Positions 9,573 to 18,346 are shown, numbered from the stretch's first letter. The stretch is 64,000 nt of DNA from Actinomadura xylanilytica (GCF_030283145.1 NZ_JASNWE010000001.1:1053751-1117750); one strand, 5' to 3'. Translations and numbers: made by a program. Notes: generated from the letters alone by a model not told the origin.

Positions 9573-10327
9573 CGGCGCAGCCCGAGGCCGCCGCCGGTCC
9601 CGGAGGTGATCAGCTCGACCACCTGCCGGTGCGTGACATCGGCGGTGCGCACCTGGGCGACCATCCGGCCGAGGTACAGCGCGGCGATCCGGTCGGAGAC
9701 CGCGAACACGTCGTTCATGTTGTGCGAGATCAGCACGACCGCCAGGCCCCGGTCGGCGAGCCGCCGGACCAGCTCCAGCACCTGCTGGGTCTGCGCGACG
9801 CCGAGCGCGGCGGCGGGCTCGTCGAGGACCACCAGCCTGCTGTCCCACAGCACGGCGCGGGCGATCGCGACGGTCTGCCGCTGCCCGCCGGACAGGTTGG
9901 AGATGCGCTGCCGCACCGACCCCATGGTGCGGACCGACAGGCCGGACAGCGTCTCGGCCGCCAGTGCCTCCATCGCCGCCTCGTCGAGCGTCAGGCCGCG
10001 GCGGCGCTCGCGGCCGAGGAAGAGGTTCTGCACGATGTCGAGGTTCTCGCACAGCGCCAGGTCCTGGTGCACGATCTCGATGCCGAGCGCCGCCGCGTCG
10101 CGCGGGTTGCCGACCCGGGCCGGACGGCCCTCGAAGCGGTACTCGCCGCGGTCGTGGGGGTGGATGCCGCCGATGCACTTGACCAGGGTGGTCTTGCCCG
10201 CCCCGTTGTCGCCGACGAGCGCGGTGACCTCGCCCGGGTACGCGGTGAAGCACACGTCGTGCAGGACCTTGACGGAACCGTAGCTCTTCTCGATGCCCCG
10301 CAGGTCGAGGACGGGCGTCACCGACAT
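9569..10327 (-). CDS. Sugar ABC transporter ATPase (second, single-domain)
   Basis: A 252-residue ABC ATPase of the xylose/ribose class. Walker A is GDNGAGKTT, the signature is LSGGQRQT, and Walker B reads LVVLDEPAAALG, where the usual DEPT is DEPA. Typical XylG/RbsA proteins are about 500 residues with two fused domains; this one and its paralogue at 11850 have one each. They may act as a heterodimer on the single permease, or one may serve an additional transporter. The ATG at 10327 follows GGGAG by about a dozen bases. A 227-base spacer separates it from the permease gene, and a TGATACGCT element in it could be an internal promoter. Confidence 0.85.
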   Translation of the reverse strand: MSVTPVLDLRGIEKSYGSVKVLHDVCFTAYPGEVTALVGDNGAGKTTLVKCIGGIHPHDRGEYRFEGRPARVGNPRDAAALGIEIVHQDLALCENLDIVQNLFLGRERRRGLTLDEAAMEALAAETLSGLSVRTMGSVRQRISNLSGGQRQTVAIARAVLWDSRLVVLDEPAAALGVAQTQQVLELVRRLADRGLAVVLISHNMNDVFAVSDRIAALYLGRMVAQVRTADVTHRQVVELITSGTGGGLGLRR

Positions 10328-10366
10328 GCCGAGGGGCTCCCACCGTGCCACGTCGACCGCCTCCGA

Positions 10367-10386
10367 TCCGGGGGACCGCCCCCGGA
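10367..10386. repeat. GC hairpin in the permease-ATPase spacer
   Basis: TCCGGGGG-ACCG-CCCCCGGA forms a perfect 8-bp stem with a 4-base loop. It lies between the permease and the second ATPase and resembles the hairpins at 33934-33957 and inside the gene at 62622-62697. It may be an mRNA processing or stability element, or a dispersed palindromic repeat. Confidence 0.75.
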
Positions 10387-10554
10387 CCCCCACCGGGCGG
10401 CCGGGTGCTTCTCGCTCCGCCGCGGTCCGGCCGGCACTGCGCGTCGAGCGCTGGTGGCTGGTGAGCGTATCAGCAGCGTTCCCCGCCCGGAAACGGGCGA
10501 GGGCCGGGGAGCCGACGGCGCGCGCCATCGGCTCGCCGGCCTCCCCGGCGGTGC

Positions 10555-11838
10555 TCACCGGCCGGCGGCCGACCGCCGCCGGCGGGCCAGCGCGTCGATG
10601 CTCGCGGCGAGCAGCAGCACCGCCCCGGTGATCAGGAAGTTGAGGTAGGCCTTGGTGCCGAGCAGCCCGAGGCCGTTCTCGATGATGGCGATGACCAGCC
10701 CGCCGAACACCGCGTCGCGGGCCTTGCCGCGCCCGCCGAACAGGCTCGTCCCGCCGATGACCGCGGCGCCCACCGCGTACAGCAGGGTGTTCCCGCCGCC
10801 CGAGTCGGGGGTGACCGAGTTGAGCCGGGACGCGGCCACGATGCCGCTGATCGCGGCGAACCCGGAGGCGATCATGAAGACCGAGACCCGGATCCGGGTG
10901 ACGTTGATGCCGGCCCGGCGGGCGGCCTCGGCGTTGCCGCCGACCGCGTAGACGTGCCGGCCGTAGGGGGTGCGGGCCAGCACGAACGTGCAGGCGATGA
11001 GCAGGACGCCGACCAGCGGCACGCCCCACGGGATGCCGGCCAGCGTGACGAACGGGCTCGGCGCCCGGTCCAGGCTCAGCAGGTAGGTGCCGGCCAGCAG
11101 CACGACGGCGACGGTGGCCGACTGCGCGACCACCAGCTCGATCGGGCGCGCCACCAGCTCGCGGGACCGCTGCCGCCGCCAGCGCGCGAGCTGGACGGCC
11201 GCGTAGCCCGCCGCGCAGATCCCGGCGAGCGTCCACCCGGCCCAGACCGGCATGTTCTTGTTGGCCAGCGCCACGATCACGTCGTCGCGGACCGGAACGG
11301 TGCCGCCGTCGCCGATCAGCCTCAGCGTGAGGCCCTGGAGGCCGAGGAACAGCGCGAGCGTGACGACGAACGACGGTATCCGGACGACCGCGACCAGCCA
11401 CCCGATGCCGGTGCCGATCACGATCCCGATCGCGACCGCCGTGATCACCGCGACGTACCAGGGCTGGCCGGAGTCGGCGATGAGCTTGGCCATCACCGCC
11501 GCGCTGACGCCGCTGGCCACACCGGCGGACAGGTCGATCTCGCCCAGCAGCAGCACGAACACCAGGCCCATCGCCAGGATGGTGATCGGCAGCGCCTGGG
11601 TGAACAGGTTGGCGATGTTGCCCTTGCTGAGGAACGTGTCGGGCCGCAGCGCGGTGAACAGCACGACCAGCGAGACCAGGCCCAGGATCGCCGGCAGCGC
11701 GCCCAGCTCGCCGGACCGCACCCGGCCCCAGTAGTCCGCGATCGCCGACCGCGCGTCGTGGTCGCGCCGGTCGATGGCGAAGTCCGAGTCCGCCAGGCGC
11801 ACGGCGGCCTCCTTGCCCTCGGGGATGTCGGTGGACAC
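10555..11838 (-). CDS. Sugar ABC transporter permease (XylH type)
   Basis: A 427-residue inner-membrane permease of the ribose/xylose (BPD_transp_2) class with about ten to twelve hydrophobic segments after a soluble N-terminus of 45 residues. Recognisable stretches are LPITILAMGLVFVLLLGEID, PSFVVTLALFLGLQGL, YGRHVYAVGGNAEAARRAGI and GGTSLFGGRGKARDAVFGGL. The length suits XylH rather than the shorter RbsC. GTG 11838 has GAAGGGGG just upstream and follows the first ATPase gene by 11 bases. It forms the membrane pore for the sugar delivered by the lipoprotein encoded upstream. Confidence 0.9.
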   Translation of the reverse strand: MSTDIPEGKEAAVRLADSDFAIDRRDHDARSAIADYWGRVRSGELGALPAILGLVSLVVLFTALRPDTFLSKGNIANLFTQALPITILAMGLVFVLLLGEIDLSAGVASGVSAAVMAKLIADSGQPWYVAVITAVAIGIVIGTGIGWLVAVVRIPSFVVTLALFLGLQGLTLRLIGDGGTVPVRDDVIVALANKNMPVWAGWTLAGICAAGYAAVQLARWRRQRSRELVARPIELVVAQSATVAVVLLAGTYLLSLDRAPSPFVTLAGIPWGVPLVGVLLIACTFVLARTPYGRHVYAVGGNAEAARRAGINVTRIRVSVFMIASGFAAISGIVAASRLNSVTPDSGGGNTLLYAVGAAVIGGTSLFGGRGKARDAVFGGLVIAIIENGLGLLGTKAYLNFLITGAVLLLAASIDALARRRRSAAGR

Positions 11839-11849
11839 CTCGGCCCCCT

Positions 11850-12635
11850 TCAGATGCTCTCGGCGGCGGTCGTCGGCGCGAGGCCGAGATCACCGGAACG
11901 GCCGGCGGTGATGAGCTCCACGACCTGGCCGTGGGTGACCTCGGCGCGCCGCACCACCGCGGCGACCCGGCCAAGGTAGAGGGCGGTGATGCGATCGGCC
12001 ACCTCGAACACGTCGTTCATGTTGTGCGAGATGAGCCCGACCGCGTGCCCGGTGTCGGCGAGCCGCCGGACCAGGTCCAGCACCTGCCGGGTCTGCTGGA
12101 CGCCGAGTGCGGCGGTGGGCTCGTCCAGGATGACGACCTTGGACTCCCACAGCGCCGCCTTGGCGATCGCGACGGTCTGCCGCTGCCCGCCGGACAGGCT
12201 GGCCACCTGCTGCCGGACGGACTTGACGGTGCGGACCGACAGGCGCGCGAGGGTCTGCCGGGCCGCCTCCTCCATCGAGTCCTCGTCGAGCACCAGGCCG
12301 TTGCGGCGCTCGCGGCCGAGGAACATGTTCTGCACGATGTCCAGGTTGTCGGCCAGCGCGAGGTCCTGGTACACCACCTCGATGCCGAGTTCGGCGGCGT
12401 CGCGCGGCCCGCCGATCTGCACCGGCCGGCCCTCGAACTCGATCGTGCCCGAGTCGGTCGGGTGGATGCCGGCGATGCACTTGATCAGGGTCGACTTGCC
12501 CGCGCCGTTGTCGCCGACCAGGGCCATCACCTCGCCCTGGCGCAGGGTGAAGTCGACGTCGTGCAGCACGTGCACGGGCCCGAAGCTCTTGTTGAGCCCG
12601 GTCAGGGCGAGGACGGGGTCACCGTTTTCTGCCAC
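11850..12635 (-). CDS. Sugar ABC transporter ATPase (first, single-domain)
   Basis: A 261-residue single-domain ABC ATPase. Walker A GDNGAGKST (41-49), signature LSGGQRQT (147-154) and Walker B VVILDEPTAALG are all canonical, unlike the A-for-T change in its paralogue at 9569. I start it at GTG 12635 because GGAAGGGAA lies eight bases upstream; longer starts run into the hairpin at 12665-12712. It lies between the binding-protein gene and the permease and energises xylose-type uptake. Confidence 0.88.
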   Translation of the reverse strand: MAENGDPVLALTGLNKSFGPVHVLHDVDFTLRQGEVMALVGDNGAGKSTLIKCIAGIHPTDSGTIEFEGRPVQIGGPRDAAELGIEVVYQDLALADNLDIVQNMFLGRERRNGLVLDEDSMEEAARQTLARLSVRTVKSVRQQVASLSGGQRQTVAIAKAALWESKVVILDEPTAALGVQQTRQVLDLVRRLADTGHAVGLISHNMNDVFEVADRITALYLGRVAAVVRRAEVTHGQVVELITAGRSGDLGLAPTTAAESI

Positions 12636-12664
12636 GAGTTTCCCTTCCGCGGTACCACCGGCCG

Positions 12665-12712
12665 GTGGCGGGTCCCGGGCGGGGAACGCCACCGCGGGAC
12701 GGGACCCGCCAC
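12665..12712 (-). terminator. Inverted repeat between binding-protein and ATPase genes
   Basis: GTGGCGGGTCCCG (12665-12677) pairs perfectly with CGGGACCCGCCAC (12700-12712), a 13-bp stem with a 22-base loop and no U-tract. Such hairpins after the first gene of ABC operons commonly protect the binding-protein mRNA 3' end or partly stop transcription, so that the binding protein exceeds the membrane parts. Confidence 0.75.
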
Positions 12713-12731
12713 GCGGGCCGGCGAGGGGTCG

Positions 12732-13805
12732 TCACTTGATGCCGGCGGCCTTGCACTTGGCCGCGTAGGCGCCCTTGCACAGCTCGGAGGACTTCACGAA
12801 GCCGTCCTCGACGACCTGCTTGACGTTCTCCTTGTCGATGCCGATGGGGTTGAGCAGCACCGAGGGCACGTCCCGCTTGCCCTGGGGGTCGTTGGTGGTG
12901 CCGTTGGTCTCGCCCTTCTCGCCCTTCAGCAGCGCGAGGGCGAGCCTGGCGACGGCGTCGGCCTCCTGCTTGACCGGCTTGTAGACCGTCATGCACTGGG
13001 AGCCGTCCAGGATGTTCTGGAGGCCCTGCGCACTGCCGTCCTGGCCGGTGACCGCGACCTTGCCGGCCTCGCCGTTCTTCTTGATGATCGACACCGCGGA
13101 GTTGCCGACGGTGTCGTTGGCGGCCAGCACGCCGTCGATCTTCCCGTGCTGCTCGGTCCACATCTGCTCGAAGATCGTCGCGGCCTTGTCCGGCTTCCAG
13201 TCCGGCACCGCCTGCTCGGCGACCTTCTTGTAGGAGGTGACCTTGTCCAGGATGTTGTGCGCGCCCTTGGCGAACAGGGTGGCGTTGTTGTCGGTGGGCG
13301 CGCCGTTGAGGTAGACGATGTTGGCCGGCTTGTCGCCCAGGCACTTCTGGAGGCCCTTGCCGAGCTCCTCGCCGACCTTCACGTTGTCGAAGGAGACGTA
13401 GTAGTCGGCGACGCCGTTCAGGGTCAGCCGGTCGTAGTCGATCGTCTTGACGCCCTGCGTCTGCGCCTTGCGCTGCACCGCGGCGGCCGAGTTGGAGTCG
13501 AGCCCGTCCACGATCAGGACCGTGACGCCATTGGTGATCATCTGATCGGCGATCGTCTGGAACCGCTGGGTGGAGCCCTCGGCGTTCTGGATGTCGTACT
13601 GGACGCCTGCGGTCTTGAACGACTGCTCCAGGAACGGCCGGTCGAAGCTCTCGTAGCGGACTGAGGAGGTGGTGTCGGGCAGGATCACGCCGATCTTGCC
13701 CTTGGCCGAGCCGGACTTCGCATCGTCGCCGTCGCCCCCGCACGCGGCGAGGGTGAGCACGGCCGCGGCCGACACCGCGGTGAGGCTGAGGATCCCCTTG
13801 CGCAT
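12732..13805 (-). CDS. Sugar-binding lipoprotein of the ABC transporter (XylF type)
   Basis: A 357-residue periplasmic-binding-protein-like lipoprotein (Peripla_BP_4). The signal sequence MRKGILSLTAVSAAAVLTLAAC ends in a lipobox LAAC (residues 19-22), so Cys22 should be lipidated and the protein anchored outside the membrane. The fold shows KIGVILPDTTSS, NGVTVLIVDGLDSNSAAAV, VYLNGAPTDNNATLF, GVLAANDTVGN and TGQDGSAQGLQNIL, all typical of xylose/ribose binders. It is the first gene of a five-gene operon ending with the ROK regulator. Xylose is the best guess from the Streptomyces gene order but is not proven by residues. Confidence 0.88.
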   Translation of the reverse strand: MRKGILSLTAVSAAAVLTLAACGGDGDDAKSGSAKGKIGVILPDTTSSVRYESFDRPFLEQSFKTAGVQYDIQNAEGSTQRFQTIADQMITNGVTVLIVDGLDSNSAAAVQRKAQTQGVKTIDYDRLTLNGVADYYVSFDNVKVGEELGKGLQKCLGDKPANIVYLNGAPTDNNATLFAKGAHNILDKVTSYKKVAEQAVPDWKPDKAATIFEQMWTEQHGKIDGVLAANDTVGNSAVSIIKKNGEAGKVAVTGQDGSAQGLQNILDGSQCMTVYKPVKQEADAVARLALALLKGEKGETNGTTNDPQGKRDVPSVLLNPIGIDKENVKQVVEDGFVKSSELCKGAYAAKCKAAGIK

Positions 13806-13962
13806 TTGCCCGGGTCCTTTCTGGGGGGTGTGGCCGCGTCCACGGCCAGGGGGGGTTCCGCGCCGCGGTGACCAGGATCACGAAGCCGGCGGCGCGAATG
13901 TTGTGTCCCGCAACTTATGTCGGAGCCCGGCGGCGCACCAGACCCGCGGCACAGTGAATTTG

Positions 13963-13978
13963 TTGTTAGCGGTAACAA
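13963..13978. promoter_or_regulatory. TTGTTA-4-TAACAA inverted repeat, candidate ROK operator
   Basis: TTGTTAGCGGTAACAA is a perfect 6-bp inverted repeat with a 4-base spacer, about 158 bases upstream of the sugar-binding lipoprotein gene. Its position and A/T-rich arms in a GC-rich genome make it a good operator for the ROK protein encoded at the end of the operon. Confidence 0.55.
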
Positions 13979-14133
13979 TCGCGTAACGCGCTATCAACCA
14001 GGAGGAAACTCCGGGACGGGACCGACATCCCCGCACCGCGCGACGACGGCGGACGCTCCCCGGCCGGCGCGCGCGACGCGGTCATATGTTCGGGGAGCCA
14101 ACATTCGGAGCCGACCCGACCCGAGGATGGCCT

Positions 14134-14174
14134 GGGGAGCCGGGGAAGCGGGGGGAAGTGGGGGGAGCAGGGGG
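14134..14174 (+). other. G-run array (possible G-quadruplex)
   Basis: Five G-runs of 4 to 6 bases (14134-14137, 14142-14145, 14150-14155, 14160-14165, 14170-14174) are separated by loops of only 4 bases. This meets the usual pattern for an intramolecular four-tetrad quadruplex on the plus strand. Confidence 0.6.
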
Positions 14175-14228
14175 AAACCCGGGAGCGGGGCGCGACAGGG
14201 CGCGGCAGGGCCGGGCGGGGCACGCGAC

Positions 14229-14282
14229 GTGATCATGCAGGACGTCCCCCGGAGTGCGCCGGGGACCGTGCTGCATGATCAC
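14229..14282 (-). terminator. Long hairpin terminator after the 14288-14584 gene
   Basis: GTGATCATGCAG (14229-14240) pairs with CTGCATGATCAC (14271-14282), and inside them GTCCCC..CGG pairs with CCG..GGGAC, giving a strong nested stem. It begins six bases beyond the stop of the minus-strand gene at 14288. It would fold on either strand and may also insulate the sugar operon control region. Confidence 0.75.
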
Positions 14283-14287
14283 GCCGG

Positions 14288-14584
14288 TCAGTGGGCGGCG
14301 AGGACCAGCGCGACCCGGTCGGCCGCGATGGTGACGTCGTCGGCCGCCGCGATGCGCTCGGCCCACGACCACCAGTACCACCAGCCGTCCGCGCCCTGCT
14401 CCGCCAGGATGTTCTCCGTAAGGGCGGACGCGTCCGGGTTCATCACGTGCAAACTGGGCGCCTGGCCGCGGGGCAGGGTGAGGCGCACTTTGAAGCCCCG
14501 CCCGGCCAGTTCGTCGCCGAGCTCCTCCAGATATTCGATCCGCGTCTTGGTGGACGCGGCGGTTCCCGTATCGTCAGGCGTCAT
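14288..14584 (-). CDS. Small conserved-type hypothetical protein
   Basis: A 98-residue protein with a polar N-terminus, an amphipathic segment (RIEYLEELGDELAGRGFKVRL) and a Trp-rich motif GWWYWWSWAERI near residues 67-78. The composition and the strong terminator after it support a real gene. Small cytoplasmic proteins with such a WWW..W motif are common near the end of actinobacterial genes of unknown function; I cannot name the family. It is divergent from the membrane protein gene at 14782. Confidence 0.65.
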   Translation of the reverse strand: MTPDDTGTAASTKTRIEYLEELGDELAGRGFKVRLTLPRGQAPSLHVMNPDASALTENILAEQGADGWWYWWSWAERIAAADDVTIAADRVALVLAAH

Positions 14585-14781
14585 CTCGTGTCCTATGGAT
14601 TACGTGTGGCCCGACGAGCACTCAGCCTCCCTTGTCGCAGGGCGTCTTGCAAGCACTTCGAGCAGGTCAGCGGCGGGCTCATCACGCTGTGCCACGGGCC
14701 TTCGGGCCGGATCGGCGACGCCCGCGGCACCATTCGGGATATCTTGCGCTCAGTCGACACATAGGGATTTTGGGGGCAGTG

Positions 14782-15717
14782 ATGGCGGCGAGTGCGGGGC
14801 CCGATCCGGATCGGCCCGTCGAGTTGACCCGGCCCGATCAGCAGCTCCCCCGCCGGGTCGAGCCTGCCTCACCTCCCCCGACCGACCCGCCCCCACCTGC
14901 GGTTTCGCCCCTCCCCGAGGCGATCGACGAGACCGTGCCCGAGGCCATGTCCGTGCCCGAGGTCGAGGCCGAGACCAAAGCCGTGCCCATGCCCGAGGCC
15001 GAGACCGAGACCGAGACCGAGGTTTCGGTCGGGCCCCCGTCCGAGCCCGCGGCCGAGCCTCCGACCTTGGCCGTGCCCGTGCCCGCGCCGTCCATCCCGG
15101 AGAAAGCGGCCGGGCCGCCCGCCGCACCTCCCGCACCGCCCGCGCGCGCGCCGTCCGTCCGGACGGGTGGCGGCGGCTCGACCTGGCATCGCCTCCATCT
15201 TCCGATCGGCGCGTTCCTCATCGCCTACGGCGTGACGGTGCTGCTCACCGCCGCGCTCACCTGGGGCGACCGGCGCGCGGAGCTGGAGGACTACTTCAGC
15301 TCCGGGGCGGCGGGCCCCGCGCTCATGCTGGTCAAGGCGGCCGAGGCGCTGCTCGTGCTGGCCGCCCTGGCGGCGGTGCTGCGCCGCCGCGACGTGTGGC
15401 TGGTGCCGCCGCTCGCCGGCTGGATGGCCGGATTCGCGATGTTCTCCGTACTGGACGTGCTCGGCGGCGATCTCACCCGGCTCCTGGAGCACTGCGCCTA
15501 CCTCGTGGGGTTCGTCGCCCTGCTGTTCCTGGCGTACGGGCTCAGCGCGAAGGTCCAGGTCGCCCGCGCCGCGCCCGGACCCGGCGGGACGGGGCCGGGC
15601 GGCGGGCTGACCCGCACCCAGGAGTTCGCGCTGTCGGCGATCAGCCGCCTGCAACGCGGCGGCGACGCCGCGTCCGCCCCCTCGCCCGCGTCCGCGACGC
15701 CGCCGCCGCGGCCCTGA
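14782..15717 (+). CDS. Four-helix membrane protein with long disordered acidic/proline-rich N-terminus
   Basis: A 311-residue protein. Residues 1-140 are low-complexity Pro/Glu/Ala/Val with short repeats such as EAETETETEV, encoded by ACCGAG units. Residues 145-280 contain four hydrophobic helices (LPIGAFLIAYGVTVLLTAAL; ALMLVKAAEALLVLAALAAV; WLVPPLAGWMAGFAMFSVLD; AYLVGFVALLFLAYGL), followed by a soluble tail of about 60 residues. ATG 14782 was chosen; GTG 14779 is equally possible. No enzymatic motif is visible. The long charged N-terminus should lie in the cytoplasm. Confidence 0.65.
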   Translation: MAASAGPDPDRPVELTRPDQQLPRRVEPASPPPTDPPPPAVSPLPEAIDETVPEAMSVPEVEAETKAVPMPEAETETETEVSVGPPSEPAAEPPTLAVPVPAPSIPEKAAGPPAAPPAPPARAPSVRTGGGGSTWHRLHLPIGAFLIAYGVTVLLTAALTWGDRRAELEDYFSSGAAGPALMLVKAAEALLVLAALAAVLRRRDVWLVPPLAGWMAGFAMFSVLDVLGGDLTRLLEHCAYLVGFVALLFLAYGLSAKVQVARAAPGPGGTGPGGGLTRTQEFALSAISRLQRGGDAASAPSPASATPPPRP

Positions 15718-15823
15718 GCCCGCCGGGCGCCGCGCGTCAACGTGGGCGGCGGCACCGGCCCGGCGGCGACCTTGGCAGGTGTTGCTGTTGGTGAACGAGG
15801 TGCGCGGTGCGAGCTTGGGCCAC

Positions 15824-18346
15824 ATGAGAGCCCGAAATCTGGCGTGGTCGGTGCTGCTGGCCGCGTCCCTGGCGGTACCGGCGTCCGCCGCGACGTCCGC
15901 CGCCGCGCAGGCCACGGCCGCCGCCCCCGGCTGCGACCCCACGCAGACCACCCCCATCTACCGTGGCAAGGTCCCTTCCCCCGAGAAGATCCTCGGTTTC
16001 GAACTCGGTGAGCGGCAGGCGACCGCGGCCGAGTCGGACCGCTACCTCGAGGCCGTCGCGGCCACGAGCGAGCGCGTCGTGTCCGGCACGCTCGCCACGA
16101 CCGCGCAGGGCCGTCCGCTCAAGTACGCGATCGCCGGCCGTCCCGGGCTGCTGACCAAGGCGGGGCTCGCGGGCGTCCGGCGCGACGCCGCGCGGCTCCG
16201 CGACCCGCGCACCCCCGCGAACCTGGCCCGGCGGATCACCGCGCGCGGCGTGCCGATCCTGTGGATCAACGGCAACGTGCACGGGAACGAGCCGAGCGGC
16301 ACCGACGCGGCGCTGAAGGTGCTGCGCGACCTCGGCGACCGCGCCGACTGCGCGGCGGCGAAGGTGCTGGACAACGCGCTCGTCATCGTCCTGCCCACGC
16401 AGAACCCGGACGGGCGGCAGGCGCGGACCAGGCAGAACGCCTACGGCTTCGACATGAACCGGGACTGGTTCGCGCGCACCCAGCCCGAGACCGACGGCAA
16501 GCTCGCGATGCTGAACCAGTACCCGCCGGCGCTCTACATCGACGCGCACGAGATGGGCGGGACGTCGTTCTTCTTCCCGCCGAACGCCGACCCGATCTAC
16601 CACGAGACGCCCGAGCAGGCGGTCGGCTGGATCAACGACATGTACGGCGCGCCGATGGCCGCCGAGTTCACACGGCAGGGCATCGACTTCTTCAACCGCG
16701 ACACCTACGACCTCTTCTACCAGGGGTACGGCGACACGGTCCCGACCAGCGCGTTCCACGCCGCCGGGATGACGTACGAGAAGGGCGGCGACAGCCCGTA
16801 CCCGGAACGGGTGAAGGAGCAGTACCTCACCCAGTGGGTGTCGCTGTCGTCGGCGGCCCGCAACCGGACGAAGATCCTGACCGAGTGGCGGCAGATGACC
16901 GTCGACGCCTACGAGCAGGGCAGGGCGGGACGGCTGGAGCCCAACCAGATCTACAACCCGCCGAACCAGGTCGACCGGCCGGTACCCGACCGGAAGGTCC
17001 GGCACTACTTCCTGAGGGACGACGACCCGGCCAAACGCGCCGAGGTCCGGACGGTGGTGCGGCGGCTGCAACGCATGGGCGTGAACGTCGAACGGCTCGT
17101 ACGGCCGCTGAACGTTCCCGACTACAAGGCGTACGGGCAGGCGGAAGGGAAGGCGACGCTGCCCGCCGGGACGTACTGGATCTCCATGGCGCAGGGGCAG
17201 AAGCACTGGATCCAGGCGATGCTGAACGAGGACTCCTACACGCCGTTCCCCTACTTCTATGACGTGACGGCCTGGAGCATGCCGCTGCTGGCGAACGTGT
17301 CCGGCGGCTCGTCCGGGGCCGAACTGCGTCCGAGGGCCGCCGGCGTGCCGGCACTGCCGGCCGAACGTGCCGGGCACGGCGGCAAGGCGCCGAAGGTCGG
17401 CGTCCTCCAGCTCTCGGCGACCTCGTCCAGCGCCGTCCAGTCGGCCGGCTGGCTGCGGAGCCGCCTCGACCGCGACTGGAGGATGCCGTTCACGCCCCTG
17501 AGCCCGGCCGACGTGGCCGCGGGCAAGCTGGCGGGGGTCCAGGTGCTCCTCACGCCGAACGGGCCCGCGTCGGCGGCCTACGACGCGCTCGGCGACGCCG
17601 GGCGCCGGGCGCTCCAGCAGTGGACGCGGGACGGCGGCCGTTACGTCGGCTGGCAGGGCGGCACGCAGCTCGCGGCGCGGCTCGGGCTGACGGCCGCGAC
17701 GCTCAGCGAGCCCGCCTCCGACATCCCGGGCACGATGTTCCGGGTGAAGGTGGACGGCGGCAGCCCGCTCGCCAAGGGCGTGGGCGGCTCGGCCTGGAAC
17801 TTCACCTCGTACGACCCGGTGATGCGGGCGTCCAGCGGGGTCGCGGTGTCCTACCCGGCGGCGGACTCGCCCGAGTGGTTCGTGTCCGGTTTCGAGAAGG
17901 GCGCGTCCGAACTCGGCGGAACGGCGGCGGTCGTCGACCAGCCTGTCGGGAAGGGCCGCTCGGTGCTGTTCGCGGCCGAGCCCAACTTCCGGGCGTTCAG
18001 CGACGGCACCGCCAAGCTGCTCTACAACGCGATCCTCGGCCCGGACCCCGAGCACACCTCGCCGCTGTCGGTGCGGGCACTGGCGGGGGCGGCGGAGCAG
18101 GCCGCCGGGCTGCCGTCCTACGAGTCGCCGATCCGCGTCTCGGTGCAGGCCGCCGACGCCGCCAGGGCGGCGGCGGTGCTCCGCTCGGCCGGCGCGAAGT
18201 GGGCCGAACGGCGCAGTGGCGGGACGGTGCACTACGTCATCGACAACCCGGACGGTCTCCCGGCCGACCAGCACCCGTTCGCGGGCCGGCTCCCGTCCCT
18301 CATCCGCAAGGCCGGGATCACCCCCGTGGCGGTGACCCTGCCCTGA
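15824..18346 (+). CDS. Secreted M14-family zinc carboxypeptidase
   Basis: An 840-residue exported metallopeptidase. A Sec signal peptide (MRARNLAWSVLLAASLAVPA, cleavage after about residue 22-24) is followed by the M14 domain. Zinc ligands are H153 and E156 in NVHGNEPSG and H242 in DAHEM; NPDG and DMNRDW contribute substrate binding. A TYEKGGDS segment carries the probable catalytic Glu. The remaining roughly 450 residues form accessory domains, with a ThuA/amidotransferase-like look around VGVLQLSAT and TPNGPAS. The usual M14 domain is about 300 residues, so this is the long actinobacterial type. It probably trims peptides outside the cell. ATG 15824 was preferred because earlier starts would bury the signal peptide. 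It is transcribed alone and ends at a strong hairpin. Confidence 0.88.
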   Translation: MRARNLAWSVLLAASLAVPASAATSAAAQATAAAPGCDPTQTTPIYRGKVPSPEKILGFELGERQATAAESDRYLEAVAATSERVVSGTLATTAQGRPLKYAIAGRPGLLTKAGLAGVRRDAARLRDPRTPANLARRITARGVPILWINGNVHGNEPSGTDAALKVLRDLGDRADCAAAKVLDNALVIVLPTQNPDGRQARTRQNAYGFDMNRDWFARTQPETDGKLAMLNQYPPALYIDAHEMGGTSFFFPPNADPIYHETPEQAVGWINDMYGAPMAAEFTRQGIDFFNRDTYDLFYQGYGDTVPTSAFHAAGMTYEKGGDSPYPERVKEQYLTQWVSLSSAARNRTKILTEWRQMTVDAYEQGRAGRLEPNQIYNPPNQVDRPVPDRKVRHYFLRDDDPAKRAEVRTVVRRLQRMGVNVERLVRPLNVPDYKAYGQAEGKATLPAGTYWISMAQGQKHWIQAMLNEDSYTPFPYFYDVTAWSMPLLANVSGGSSGAELRPRAAGVPALPAERAGHGGKAPKVGVLQLSATSSSAVQSAGWLRSRLDRDWRMPFTPLSPADVAAGKLAGVQVLLTPNGPASAAYDALGDAGRRALQQWTRDGGRYVGWQGGTQLAARLGLTAATLSEPASDIPGTMFRVKVDGGSPLAKGVGGSAWNFTSYDPVMRASSGVAVSYPAADSPEWFVSGFEKGASELGGTAAVVDQPVGKGRSVLFAAEPNFRAFSDGTAKLLYNAILGPDPEHTSPLSVRALAGAAEQAAGLPSYESPIRVSVQAADAARAAAVLRSAGAKWAERRSGGTVHYVIDNPDGLPADQHPFAGRLPSLIRKAGITPVAVTLP

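Larger units (their letters stand above)
13806..14228. other. Promoter region of the sugar operon plus a purine-rich tract
   Basis: This 420-base gap contains the probable sugar operator (13963-13978), the least GC-rich sequence nearby at about 13950-14010, and a G-run array at 14134-14174. Open frames here consist of low-complexity Gly/Arg/Pro and are not credible genes. Confidence 0.55.

Noticed and set aside
9573..11974. Fusion of permease-region sequence with the second ATPase in one long frame
   Set aside because: The permease is read in another frame with proper motifs; upstream of 10327 the ATPase frame encodes no domain and crosses the spacer by chance.
13917..15794. A 625-codon plus-strand frame across the control region and the small minus-strand gene
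   Set aside because: It crosses a terminator, a quadruplex tract and two better-supported genes, and has no recognisable domain.
15737..18274. An 845-codon minus-strand frame opposite the M14 peptidase
   Set aside because: The plus strand has a signal peptide and zinc ligands; the opposite frame is composition-driven.
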